64,000 bases of DNA from Albugo candida (lineage: Eukaryota > Oomycota > Peronosporomycetes > Albuginales > Albuginaceae): NCBI GenBank assembly GCA_905220665.1, contig CAJNAR010000156.1, forward strand, positions 62,001 to 126,000, given 5' to 3'. Below are positions 22,843-34,246 of this stretch, piece after piece (position 1 is the stretch's first letter; the number at the start of each line of letters is the position of its first letter). A model generated the notes under the pieces. That model made no database searches. It saw only the letters and a program-made list of their open reading frames with translations, and was not told where the DNA came from. Made by a program: the position numbers and the translations under genes.

Positions 22843-24014
22843 ATGACTTCATTTTTATACCCAATCAATAAGAATCGCATGCATTCCACACATATGATAT
22901 CGCGTCGTTGCGAACGATTTTCTATGCGTTTCTCGACCAAAACGTGCAAACCCGTTGGGTTTATCGGATTGGGTTTGATGGGAGCGCCAATGGCTCAGCA
23001 TTTGCTAGATGCAGGTCACGAGCTTATTGTGCATGACATTGATCCAAAAACGATAGCAAATCTGACCGCGAGAAAGGATTTCTTACGACTTGTTCAAAAG
23101 CCTTCAAAAGTGGCTTCACAATGCGATACGATCATAACGATGCTACCAACCAAATCCTCGATTCAAGAGGTGTATTTGAGCCCGGAGACGGGGCTTCTAA
23201 CACGTCTTCGGTCCTCTCATGTACTCATCGATTCCAGCACAACGTGTCCGATGTTCACCAAAGAGTTGGGAAAAGTTGTTCGAAATGGCGAGCCCAATGC
23301 CATTTTCATGGACGCGCCAGTATCGGGTGGTACAATGGGTGCCCGAAATAAGACGCTCACGTTTATGGTCGGAGCTGAGAATGAATTGCACTACGAGCGT
23401 ATTAAACCGATTTTGGAACTGATGGGAAGAAATATTGTACATTGCGGTGAAAATGGTACTCTAATTGCATGGAAATTTGATGCTGTGATCATTTTGGTTT
23501 GAATAGGAACGGGTCAGATCGCAAAGATATGTAACAATCTCGCATTCGCGATACAAATGGCATCTGTTTCGGAAGCGACATTGCTGGGAACGACATTAGG
23601 ACTCGATCCTAAAGTGCTTCAAAAGTGAGTGATTTCAACAACTTGGAATGTTATATGGCTTTACACTGACTTTTTCGTTAGCATCATGAACACTTCGACT
23701 TCCGCATGCTTTACCTCCACAACGTAAGTGACAAAAAACTCTACCCCTTCCAAAGTCACTATTGATGAAGCGTCTTTAGATATCATCCATACCCAGGGCT
23801 CAATAAGGAAGCTCCATCCTCCAACGGTTATAAAGAAGGATTTGCGACGTCTTTATGCCGGAAAGACCTCGGTCTTGCTGTGGACTGTGCGAATCAAACC
23901 GAAGTAGCACTACCGCTTACCTTTGCATTGCATCAAATCTACAGTCTTATGGTGCGTCAGGGTCACGGATCAAAAGACTTCAGCTTTTTACTCCCATTTC
24001 TCAAAAAAGCCTGA
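22843..24014 (+). CDS. HIBADH: 3-hydroxyisobutyrate dehydrogenase, mitochondrial
   Basis: Valine-catabolism enzyme that oxidises 3-hydroxyisobutyrate to methylmalonate semialdehyde with NAD+. Exons 22843-23455, 23507-23624, 23682-23723 and 23780-24014 give 335 residues; the third exon is only 42 nt. Motifs: Rossmann GFIGLGLMGAPMAQHLL, substrate loop DAPVSGGTMGA, catalytic GTGQIAKICNN (Lys), and a C-terminus matching the family (NGYKEGFATSL, KDLGLAVD). The first about 38 residues are basic and lack acids, consistent with a mitochondrial targeting peptide. Convergent with the START-FYVE gene, 97 bp between stops. Confident. Confidence 0.93.
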
Positions 24015-24111
24015 TGTATTGTTTGATTATTTTACGGATGAATTGCAGTGTTCACCTTTTTATGACTCGTATTCGTCTACCAAGAAATCTCTCTTTCAAT
24101 GGATTGAATGT

Positions 24112-25274
24112 TCAGCATCTTGCCACCAGGACTCGACTCAGCGATGACTCTATTTCCGGCGCAAAATGTAGGCACTCGTGCAGCGTTTTGGTCCAGCGAC
24201 TATCCCGAAAGTTCTTGACTTGTAATAACCGCGTGCATCCTTTACAAAACGTTTCTCTTTTCTCTTGCGTGAAGCATTCGATAGGCGCAAGAATCCGTAC
24301 GCTGGCACCACATCGATGACAAATTCTTCTGTGACACACTTGACAGTAGCGTTTGGTCGCTTTTTCATTGCATATTTTACACTGATCCGATTCTGTAGGA
24401 CTGTGTACATACAAATCAGTCATTTTCATTCAATTGCAAGGAAGCAAACGTCGTACCGGGGAGACTTTCGTTTGCTTGCTTTCACAGCCTGTACGAGTTC
24501 GGTGGCAATGAGTGCCTGAGCACATAAGTTGGCTCCATCGATCCGGAGACAAAGCTCCGCTGACTTCATCGTCGCGATCCAATTCATAACGCGGCCTTTG
24601 GCAAAAATATCACCACGCATGTACACTTGAACGCTGGTGTTTTTCTTCTCTCGATACAGATAGCATGCCGATACATTGGCTCGGATACTGATACTGGGAT
24701 TGAATGGAGGACAATTGGGCGTATCGATCGACTCGGTGATAGTGTACCCGAGCTCGTCGCCATTATCATCCAATACAATTCCGCTTTGTTCGTAGTAGCA
24801 GCAGTCACGATTGCGTATGAAGCCTTTGCCCGGACATCGCACACAGGCCCATTTGATGCCGGAAAAGTAAAATGGACGCTTCTTAGATTGACCTTCAATC
24901 ACATGGAGAACTGCGCAATCGACCAGATCATCGCGGTAGATCGCATTAAGCCTCCGAAAGCTCTCAGTAGTCGCCGCATACCTTCCAAACATGACTTGAT
25001 CCAGCGTTCCCTGGATCGTTCCATAGCAGAGATACTGCGATTTAGTGGGTTCTACAAAACTCATTGAACGCATTCGGTATGTGGTCAAATTCCCTCGTTG
25101 TTTGATCGTTTTCCAGCGTTGTTCGCGATCTTGGTCTGTCGCTGTCTCATCCCGGTGATACTCTTTTAAGGTGCGCTGGAGAATGTACTCGCTCCACTTG
25201 TGTAGTGCGTTCACTTCCTTCTCGGACATAGTCATTGAGGCAAAGTAATTTGCTGGTAAGGGGAAACAAGGCAT
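24112..25274 (-). CDS. START-domain protein with C-terminal FYVE/treble-clef zinc finger
   Basis: Exons 25274-24457 and 24400-24112 join in phase through GTACGA...ACACAG (56 nt) to give 368 residues. An alternative AG ten bases further gives an early stop, so the listed acceptor is preferred. Residues about 30-265 resemble the START-like lipid-binding domains common in oomycetes, with FYFSGIKWACVRCP near 145. The C-terminal finger has CKICNEKATKRYCQVCHRRICHRC-type spacing followed by FCKGC, a FYVE-like zinc module, though the basic RRKHHCR core is replaced by a CHRRICHRC form, so PI3P binding is uncertain. Likely a peripheral membrane protein in lipid transfer or endosomal signalling. Confidence 0.82.
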
Positions 25275-25472
25275 CGCTTTTTAACTGAAATAAGATAATG
25301 TACTTAGTCATCGGAAAATTGTAGCGGTACGTCCATCCTCTCATGCTCACGTAATCGTTACGATGTAGCGCTACAAGTACAGACGTTCGAAATTAAATAA
25401 AGTTTTACTCGTTGAAAGATTTGATGTCGAGATTCTATAAAATTACAGCTTTTGTGTGGCGAGATTCAGGTA

Positions 25473-25943
25473 TCATATGTGTTTTATAGTATAGATACCA
25501 ATCGTTGTGATTCGTGTCTAAGAGACAATTTATTAAGAATTAGAGTCCCACGCATGGGGCTCCATGGCTTGATGAGACACACGAGTGGTTTTGAGTTGAG
25601 ATACTGATCGATGTAATGTCCGCTATCGTCAAATTTGGGTGCTGGATGCGAGGGTATGCGGGTGAGACTGAATGGATTGGTGTGAGTTCTTGTGCGGTTG
25701 TCTCGAGGGAGCGCAGGCTGAAGATCTATCGATTGATGATGTGATCGTGAGGTCCAACGCTTTGTCGATGTGTCCAGCTATGATATCGTGAATGCAAGGA
25801 TTAGATGCGTATCCGATAAGTCAAGTAGTAAGTACTACGTCTCGATAACTGTACTTTTTAGGCTCCAGACGCGGCTTTGTACCACAAACATGCATGTTGC
25901 TGTAACGTGGCAACAATGCGTTGAATGTCTCGGTAATTGACAT
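25473..25943 (-). CDS. Small unknown protein, about 114 residues, three exons
   Basis: Exons 25943-25839, 25777-25583 and 25517-25473. The first junction (GTAGTA...CATAG) joins two frames that are each too short to stand out but give a continuous protein-like sequence: MSITETFNALLPRYS, KPRLEPKKYSYRDL, then a Pro/His/Arg-rich stretch and PKFDDSGHYIDQYLNSKPL. The third exon is less certain; without it the frame reads on about 35 residues to another stop. Divergent from CHMP2 with about 180 bp between starts. No homologue recognised. Composition and splice signals support a real gene, function unknown. Confidence 0.5.
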
Positions 25944-26125
25944 CAACAATAGCCGCTCTTAAAAAACCTTTGCTAAGGAGAGGTTGAAGGCATGTATTAT
26001 CTCATTTTCGCATGCGGCAATCTTTCTATTCGCAACGCATGTGGAATGAATGTATGCTTTTGCGTCGGAAAGATTAAGTAGAAAGCTATTGTACTTAACA
26101 AGTTCGGCTCTTATATTCGCAGGCG

Positions 26126-26934
26126 ATGGGAAACACAATGGGTTCCAAGAAAACCGTAAAGGAACAATTGCGCGAAAATAAGCGCCAAATTAATCGAGCA
26201 ATTCGTGAATTAGATCGCGAACGAGCAAATCTACAGCTTCAAGAGAAAAAAACTGTGATTGAAATAAAAAAGCTGGCGAAAGAGGGTCAATTAGCAGCAG
26301 TCAAAGTGATGGCAAAGGATATCGTTCGCATTCGTCAGCATGTCGAAAAGTTTTACTCCATGCGGTCACAGCTACAGGCAGTATCGCTACGATTAGAGGT
26401 AAACATCTCCCAAGCGCTTTAAAGTTGTACTACTGTGCTTTCATGTAGTCTGTCAGGTCGGCAGAAGCAATGACTTCGGCTCTTCAGGGAACGACAAGTG
26501 CTATGAAATCAATGGCTAGTACGATGAATCTTCCTCGATTGAATCAGATTTTAAGAGAATACACCAAAGAAAGTGAGAAAATGGAGATGACACAGGAAAT
26601 GCTCGGTGAAACCATCGATGATGCCATTGATACCGATCAAAATGAAGAACAAGAAGATCAAATCGTCGATCAGATATTAGATGAGATAGGTATCGATCTT
26701 ACTGGTGCTGTACCCGAAGCCCCAAGTGCTAAAACGATCTCAAAAGCCAACAAAAATGAAAAAACTGCAGCTCCGATCGCGGCCATGGAACAAAGTTTCC
26801 CCGCCTCAATGCCCTCAGTCAGTGGAGCAAATCTTCCCACGCAAACAAACATATCATCAGATGCTAGCAGAATGCAAAGTGACGTGGCCATGCAGGATCT
26901 CGAAGCACGACTTCACAATCTCCGTCAATCCTGA
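26126..26934 (+). CDS. CHMP2: ESCRT-III subunit CHMP2 / VPS2
   Basis: Membrane-remodelling ESCRT-III protein acting in multivesicular-body formation and membrane scission. Exons 26126-26398 and 26449-26934 (50-nt intron) give 252 residues. The SNF7-fold helices start with KKTVKEQLRENKRQINRAIR and ELDRERANLQLQEKK, followed by the VKVMAKDIVRIRQHVEKF segment typical of CHMP2. The acidic helix reads MLGETIDDAIDTDQNEEQED and the C-terminal MIM motif, which recruits the VPS4 ATPase, is LEARLHNLRQS. The linker before the MIM is slightly longer than in human CHMP2A. A second in-frame ATG at 26138 could be used. Confidence 0.93.
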
Positions 26935-27142
26935 TGGCATCATGCTACTTTTAGAGCGATACATTCATTGGTAGAAATGGTCACAATGCGAACTATCATT
27001 GGTAGAAACTGTTGTATCCTAATATTCCACCAATCAAAATCTGTTATTTCATACCCTTCATGCGCCCATTTATGCCACATCATGATGATAATCTCGCTCT
27101 ATTTCTACTCATTCTCAGCTGGAGCGACTCACTCGATATACA

Positions 27143-27871
27143 ATGCGGCAGATTAGACACTTCACACGTGTAGCAAGCATACAGACGCTCTTGTTTTTCA
27201 AAAGCTTTCTTCTATGCGTAATTCTTCCGCAAACACGCTCTGAAATGTCTGCTATTACAGGCGATACGGAGCCATTATGGAGAACATTAGACCCTCCAGC
27301 AACCACATTAGAAAATTATCCAATAGAAAATCAGGAGCAGACGAGTGGCTTGGGCGCTGTGTCGATAGTCTCCATCGTGGCTGGCAGTATTGGCTGTATA
27401 TGTGTGCTGGTCGCTATACTGCGATATGCGATGATGGAACGAGGACGACGGGCGCGAACGTATGATGATGAAGCAATCTTAGAAGCCAGCGAAATCCGAC
27501 TCACGTGCGAGCTTTCGTCGAAATATCAGCATCGAGACCCCATGTCAACAATCACCTCATACAGTCGCAATGGAACGACTTTGCTACCCAAAGGTTGTGG
27601 AGACGTCTTTGAGAAGAAAAATGGATCCGTTGCGTGTGAGAAGATATCCGTTTATGAGAATGCGATCCCGATCATGCGCGAGTCGTCCATTACATCCAAT
27701 CGATCCACTTCATTGCTTCCAAACAGGTATACCTCTGAGGGAAGTATCATAATTGAAGAACGCACGCCGCAAGTGCTACCCATCCAACTGATGCGACCAA
27801 CAAGACCGCCTCCACTGCCTCCCGGATCAAGTGATAAAATAAGTATTCAGTCGAATCCTTTTTCTGGTTGA
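27143..27871 (+). CDS. Single-pass membrane protein, unknown
   Basis: Single-exon 242-residue protein. An N-terminal hydrophobic stretch (about residues 14-30) looks like a signal peptide, followed by a short Ser/Thr/Pro-rich outer region, one transmembrane helix (AVSIVSIVAGSIGCICVLVAIL, about 71-93) and a cytoplasmic tail of about 145 residues that is Ser/Thr-rich and ends with a polyproline segment (RPTRPPPLPPG). The layout suggests a type I receptor or adaptor whose tail could bind SH3/WW partners; this is inference. It ends 28 bp from the LAMMER kinase stop, tail to tail. A gene of the same layout lies on the other side of that kinase (30368-31406). Confidence 0.72.
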   Translation: MRQIRHFTRVASIQTLLFFKSFLLCVILPQTRSEMSAITGDTEPLWRTLDPPATTLENYPIENQEQTSGLGAVSIVSIVAGSIGCICVLVAILRYAMMERGRRARTYDDEAILEASEIRLTCELSSKYQHRDPMSTITSYSRNGTTLLPKGCGDVFEKKNGSVACEKISVYENAIPIMRESSITSNRSTSLLPNRYTSEGSIIIEERTPQVLPIQLMRPTRPPPLPPGSSDKISIQSNPFSG

Positions 27872-27899
27872 TGAAAGAGTTTGGTAGTAGACACAGATG

Positions 27900-30282
27900 C
27901 TAACGCCACATGCCTCTTTTTCGTCTATTACTTGAGTGCTCACTACGCTGGTCAACGTGTCGACTGATATCTCTTCGACCGAACCCGTCGAAAAATGGAT
28001 GACGTAGAGCTTCTTTTGCGGATATTCGATGATGAGGATCCAGTACAAGCATCTGCTTCAATAGGTCCAAAATTCCCAATTTCGCATGCTCCTGAGTCAC
28101 AATTTCTCGCAGTGTTCTCATTCGGCGAACATGGTGCACACTTTCTTTGGTTGCAGCTTTTTGGGGCCATGCTAGCCGTCCGTGATGGAAAAACCCTTCT
28201 GAGGGTTGTTTTCGGCTAGCGTTTGCCACCATATGATGCGGTAGTTTGTCGATACAAGCCTCCATCAAGGCCAGATGCTCCATATTGTCGTGCTAAGACA
28301 GTGACAGTGACAATTCAGCATCCGATAAGCATTCACATCTCAAACAACACTCACCGTTGCAAATAACAGGTCACCCATATACAATTCAGCCACAATACAC
28401 CCAGCCGACCAAATATCGGACGGGTAGCTCCATCCAAGACCCAAAATCACTTCTGGCGAGCGATATTGTCGAGTATTGATAATTTGGCTTTTGGATTCGT
28501 CGTCGTATGTCGCTCCTCCGAAATCGATCACTACAGTTTAATATCAGAAAAGCAGCCTTGACCCGATATTGTTAAGCAGTGGAGCAGTACATCTCACGGC
28601 GTTGCATGCTGGAGGGACCAAAGTCTGACGGCCATCAGTGTCACTTTTATGATGATTTTGCTGTTGCACTGAATCCCTGCTCCTGTGACGACTTGTACGA
28701 CGAGTACGCTCGCAATGATCCATACTATCAGACTTGAGCGGTGATCGAGATGCTGATGTGACCTTGGCCTCTGTGCCGTCGACCAGCAGTATATTCTCCG
28801 GTTTGAGATCAGTATGAATCAATTTAATATTGTGAATGTAATCGAGTGCGACCAGAAGCTGCCACGCATATGCGCGTATGCTTTCCATTGGGAACGGCTT
28901 GTAGTCGTGGCTCTTCAGATATTCATACAGAGAACATCCAAGGCGTTCAAACACCATGCAGACGTGGCCTTTGTATTCGAACCTACAATCTCAAAGTCAG
29001 TGATAATCCTTTGCAGGAAGAACCAACGCACCATTTATACATTCGAACGCATAAAGATTCGTGAAATTGGTCCATTTCATTCACGTCTTGTAAAATGCGA
29101 GCTTCGATCTAAAATAGCGCGTTTAAACCCAATAAATCCCATTTTCTTCACGCTTACTTTGGCAGACTCTGTGTATTTTTCTACTCGTCGAACGACTTTG
29201 ATCGCAACAACCCGGTCGCGTTGTTTATCCAGACACTCGAGCACACGTCCAAAGGTTCCCAAACCAGCCTCTCGAATGATTTTGTCTAACGCGACATCAA
29301 CGCCTCAGCTTTGATTCGTTTCCCATAACAAACAATTGGCTTACATCGAGAAGAGATGTAGTCTCCAGGTTTCCCTTCAAAACTTCCAATTGTATCATCT
29401 TGCGCTCCACTATCATCACTTGCGTCTTTCACATCTCGAGACCGCTCTTCTTTCAATCGCCTTTCAGTATATCGTTTTCCTCTCTTTTTTCGCTGTCGTG
29501 AACGCTCTCTCTGTCGTTCTGAGCGTATCGTTCGATTGCGATATGATCCATTTCTCCGTGAACGAGATCGAGACGCTCGAGTACGATGTCTACCATAAGA
29601 ATCAATTGAGAGCTGGCAAGTTGGATTCCATGCTCAAAAAGTGCGGTCAGCAGCGGAGGACTGGTGTGTACCGTGCAGAACCGGAAGCTTTGCTGGTGTC
29701 TCTTGAAAATCGTGAATACGTCGAAAGAGACCGCGAAAAGGAACGCTTTCGCCGGCGATATTGATTCACTTCGGAGGATTCTCGTTCATAACGGCGATAT
29801 GTATCTGATAACATGATAGGATTCCGTTATCATTGTTGTCGTATACGTTAAGTATGCTGAAAATACATACCGCGACGAGATCGCCTAGAACAGTGTGAGT
29901 ACGATTTTGAGCTTATACGAGGTCGAGACCGCGATAGCGATTTGAGCTCTTTGCGATGGCCACACTGCTTGCGACTTTTGCGCGTTAAAAGCGATTTAGA
30001 AGATGGAAGATGTTTAGAGGATTTGCTGAGTCGTTGACTGCGTAATCTTGATGCAACAGGACTATCATTACTTCGCGAATTCGTTCGGTATCGCCGATTT
30101 TGATAGGTTTTTGAGCTTGTATGTCGACGCTTGTATGCGTTGCTGAAGGCTTCTGTGCACGGACTATGTTCATCTCGAGCTCTTGGTTGATCAGATGCGT
30201 AAGAATCAGAGCTAGACCGACTGTAAGCCGCGCCTTCCCGTCGAGACTTTTTCATGCCGCAAGGGGGCCAAAGAACTCGCAT
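27900..30282 (-). CDS. CLK: LAMMER (CLK-type) dual-specificity protein kinase
   Basis: Kinase family that phosphorylates SR splicing factors in the nucleus. Eight exons: 30282-29871, 29804-29672, 29589-29345, 29285-29158, 29108-29032, 28982-28591, 28530-28355 and 28292-27900; 651 residues, all phases agree. The first about 250 residues are Arg/Ser-rich ([22 protein letters not shown]), as in CLKs. Kinase core: [35 protein letters not shown] (the HTDLKPEN form is LAMMER-specific), a 50-residue Ser/Arg insert, then [13 protein letters not shown] and [19 protein letters not shown]. The LAMMER signature itself is altered: [14 protein letters not shown] instead of EHLAMMERILG. The exon 2-3 junction was chosen by phase. 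A second start is possible at 30255. Confidence 0.93.
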
Positions 30283-30367
30283 CCAAGAATGTGATAATGT
30301 TATATAACGATTACTATACAGTTAAAGCAAGTTATAGTTGAATTCTAAGAACGCATGAAAGCAACAA

Positions 30368-31406
30368 TCATACGGCAACTTGTAGTGTCTTCGATCGGGC
30401 ACCATTCAAGGCGTTGACAAATCTGACGTTCACACTACTTCCTGTACTCGAATTAGTACTTAGTCTCGACCCGGAACTTGCTTGTGATTCCGCAAATTTG
30501 CTTGTATACGTCATATTGAATTCAGTCGGTATATGCGAATGTATGGTCCCGAGGGGCGAGCTCACACGCACTCTTTCATTTTTGAGACCAAATGGACAGG
30601 AGTTAATAGTGGAGGTCATATATTCTCCACAAGAGGTACTTCGAAGAGACATAATTGGAATGTGAGATGCTGTCGTATCGCGAGCGGGGTTGTCTTGAAA
30701 TGCAGACATTGTAGCTGCAAAGTTTCTGCTCGATGGGATCGTCGTCTTGTTGGAAAGATCCTTTCTTGATTCGGAACGCTGTTTCTGACGTCGGCGATAC
30801 AGAAGTACACACATAAGAGCAGCAATCGCTAGTAACAATCCAATGACGATGCCCGCGATGGAACTACCCCTCATCTTTTTTGGGGCCTTCTGCTCTGTTT
30901 GGATGATGTCTTCGGGTGATTGTGGTGGATCTGGAGCTAGTGAATTTGGTGGGGCTGCTGAATCTGGTGGAGCTGCTGAGATTGGTGGATCTGGTGAAGC
31001 TGCTGTTGGTCGTTTTTCGATAGAGGCACTTGAATTTCTCTGGGCTTTAGCTGTACTAGCTCTGTCTTTCACCACGATTGCATCCGCTGAAATGGATATG
31101 TCTGGAGAAGATTTGACTTCTTTCTGTCCAAAGATGCTTCTGGGGATATCCTCTTCTACATGAATGCATGCGATTACAACCACATAACAACGTATCAATT
31201 AAGAGAAACGTACCATCTTCGTCTATCCTACAATACTTTAGCCCATCCAACTGAAGCATTTGGCCCTCACAGCAGGCTGGGCAGCGCTCAGTGACCTGAC
31301 AAGTAGTTCCAACAGGGAGACACCTTTCAATCTTTTTTGAATGCAAAGTAGGAAAAGGTGCAAAAAGTAATCCAACTGCACAGTGCGACAAAGTGACAGA
31401 ACGCAT
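30368..31406 (-). CDS. Single-pass membrane protein with Cys-rich ectodomain and Pro-rich stalk
   Basis: Exons 31406-31214 and 31155-30368 (GTACGT...TGTAG, 58 nt) join in phase to 326 residues; an upstream in-frame ATG at 31490 would add 28 residues. From MRSVTLSH the N-terminus looks like a signal peptide. A small Cys-rich domain follows (CLPVGTTCQVTERCPACCEG and YC, six to seven cysteines within about 40 residues), then a proline-rich stalk with repeated PPDSAAPP-like units, a transmembrane helix (IAGIVIGLLLAIAALMCVLL, about 165-185) with a RRRQKQR stop-transfer, and a Ser-rich tail of about 130 residues. Plausibly a surface receptor or adhesion protein; no family recognised. Confidence 0.75.
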
Positions 31407-31838
31407 CCTCTGGTAACTTTCACTTTGGCTATTAAATCCTTCTTTGTTCTTACAGTTGAGCTGTAATACCAAAGAAGACAAGAATGACACGGACGAAATC
31501 GTAAAAAGCCTGTAAAGTGTCCTGGGGTGACGTGGAATGTACTATCTCTACTTCTGTCAAGACGTTGGGGTCTTGTGGTAGGAGACAACTCGTCGTATGT
31601 GTCAGCGTACCCACTAGAATGTGGGTACATACATCATTACACGCGGTACTTAGCTTACATGCGCTGAAAGAGTGCAAAATGGACCATTTGTGCACAAGAT
31701 TTCTTCGCATATTGTACATAATGATCTCCAAGGAGGCGTCCTTTACACGATGGAAGTCGCTACGTATTCTACAAAGAAGGCTTCTTATAAGCATTAGCAT
31801 CGCCTTAATATGTGTGCTCACACTATATACCATATTGA
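31407..31838. other. Divergent gap between the membrane protein and NSUN2-type genes
   Basis: About 430 bases. Frames of 100-230 codons cross this region on minus but run antisense into the first NSUN2-type exons and carry no motif. Nothing else recognised. Confidence 0.4.
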
Positions 31839-34195
31839 ATGACGGGAGATAATGCAGGTAGAGCACAATCGCTTTTTCGCTTATGTTTTCGTGAATACCT
31901 GGTACGATTCTATCGAATTCGACTCGATGTAGTGATACTAACGGTTCACATCTGAAGGATATGACAAATGTAGTCGATAGTACTGAAGAACTGGACGAGC
32001 TTATGGAGATTTTAGACAGGCCTCTGCCTCTGTCCTTCCGGGTGAATCTCCACCATTCAAACGCAACGAGGTGAGATCGTGTCGACTTGATGCTCGAAGA
32101 CCACATACTTGACACAGAATACACAGAGTCATTCAGAAACTCTCCACGCAACGCTTTTCCAGCGTTGATGCAATTTTTGGTGAGGATGTGCGGATCGATC
32201 CACCTACGTGAGTTGTGTCGATATGCTGTATATGGCGTTTTTTTATATGCGATACTTCAAGACCATTAGACTGGTATCCGATCGATCATGGTGCGTGGCA
32301 AATGCGCTGTGGACGCAAAGCGCTGTCCAAATGTGGTAAGCTTTTTCTCCGAGTAAAGGCTGAAGTTTTAGTGTGATATGTTAGCTTCGATGTATGAAGC
32401 TGCAAAGAAACTTCATACGTTCCTGCTTTGGCACACGGATACTGGATGTTTGGATCGTCAGGAAGTGGTGAGCATGTTGCCTGTGTTATGGCTACAACTC
32501 GAACCACAACATTTCGCGCTCGATATGTGCGCATCCCCAGGATCCAAGACAAGCCAGATTCTTGATTTCTTGCTGGCAAAACGTGAGGGAAAGGACTTTG
32601 ACGGAATGGTAGTTGCGAATGATATCGACCGAAAACGTGGATACATGCTTGTTCATCGATTGTCGCGAAACTCACTTGGAAATGTGGTAGTTACCTGCTG
32701 CCCCGGTGATCAATTTCCAGGATTATATGATTTCACTGGTACTTTGATGTCCACAAATACTTTTGATCGTGTTCTCTGTGACGTTCCATGCAGTGGTGAT
32801 GGTACTTTGAGAAAAAATGCGAGCTTATGGATGGACTGGCACATCGGTCAAGGACTCACTCTGCACTCGACCCAAATCGCATTGGCCATGCGCGGAGCAG
32901 CTTTGCTCAAGGTGGGAGGTACTATGGTTTACTCGACCTGTTCATTCAATCCTGTGGAAAACGAGGCGGTTGTGAGTGAAGTTCTACGCCGTAGTGATGG
33001 TGCACTTGAGCTTGTCGATCTACCGTGCGATTATGTGATGAAGAAATTACGGTGCCGGAGAGGACATTCAAGCTGGAAAGTTGGTTGGCGATCAAAGTCC
33101 AAATCGTGTCAAAAGGGTAAGATATTGAATCCAGTCTTAAGGAATGAGGCTTCTACGCTGTTCCATCAGTGGTACTGCAGCTACGATGAGGTTCCTGAAG
33201 ACATCAAAGGGAATCGAATTGCAGAGTCGATGTTCCCAGCTAAAGATTTGCCTCACGATCTAACCCGGACACTCCGAATGGTTCCTATCGACAATGATTC
33301 CGGTGGCTTCTTTATTGCTGTTCTTCGTAAGACTCAGGACCTACCGACTTGGGATCCTCAACATATTCAAGCCGGGCTGAAACCGTATTTAATTACCGAT
33401 GCAATGCCTCCTGATGGCTATATATGTAAGCTATGTACGATTACGGGCCATTATTTGAAGAATTGTCCAAACATTCGTACGGAATTGGAATCTGCTAAAA
33501 CTAACAGCTCTAATTCGCAAATCATCGATAAGTCATGTGCGAAAGAATCTCATTATCGACGTATCACCACTGCAATTTGGGACGAAATATGTGCTTTTTA
33601 CGGCATTGAATCATCGAACCACGAGTTAAAGGTACTTCGAGATCGATCGTTTCCCCTTTACGTGTTTTCCATTCAGATCATTTTGATAGAATTCACTTTG
33701 GAGCCGCTCGGACGGCGCGTCGAGCATCAATTACGTGCACCCCAAAATGGCAGCTGCCTGCCTTCAAGGCGATAAGCTCAATGTACGTCAGAGAATGCAT
33801 TCTCGAAACCTTCTCATTATTCGCTGATAAAGGTCGTCAATATGGGGCTCAAAGTTTTCACGCGAACAAAGTCAAAAACCGATCGATATTATCGTCCAAC
33901 AGAGGAAGGATTATGGCGGATGGTGCCATTTATGAAATATCGGGTTTTTGACGTATCAAAAGTCGATTTTATACATATTTTGAATGCGCGCGAGTGTGTC
34001 CGAGCGGAAGAACTATTGGATTGTGCGCAAACGCTACAAACATTCGACAATGGGCCAGCGATCGTGCGGTTTATAGAAGCCGGCAAAAACTCGTTTGTTT
34101 TCAATATTCATATTTTAAACAAGGCAATTCTTGCCCGGATATCCTCAACATTTCAAAGCGAGATACGAATGCTTTTGGGCATCGATAATCAATGA
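31839..34195 (+). CDS. NSUN2: RNA (cytosine-5) methyltransferase, NSUN2/TRM4 type
   Basis: Methylates cytosine in tRNA using SAM. Exons 31839-31901, 31958-32070, 32127-32207, 32262-32335, 32385-33631, 33690-33782 and 33833-34195; 677 residues with all phases in agreement. The N-terminal exon is the least certain. Landmarks: RPLPLSFRVN, PLDWYPIDHGAWQM, SAM site LDMCASPGSKTSQ, NDIDRKRGYMLVHR, motif IV CDVPCSGDGTLRKN and motif VI YSTCSFNPVENEA; the two cysteines of PC and TC are the release and catalytic residues. A zinc-knuckle-like CKLCTITGHYLKNC segment, near residue 455, and a C-terminal PUA-like region (NVVNMGLKVFTR) follow. The knuckle replaces part of the linker seen in human NSUN2. Convergent with the pyridoxal kinase gene. 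Confidence 0.92.
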
Positions 34196-34246
34196 GCTGA
34201 ACGCGATGAATCGTTGTTCGAACGGCATCACGTCCTGTATGCGCGC

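Noticed and set aside
29336..29764. 142-codon plus-strand frame with a hydrophobic stretch
   Set aside because: Antisense of the Arg/Ser-rich N-terminus of the LAMMER kinase.
31450..32151. 233-codon minus-strand frame
   Set aside because: Runs antisense to phase-consistent exons of the NSUN2-type gene and has no motif or balanced composition.
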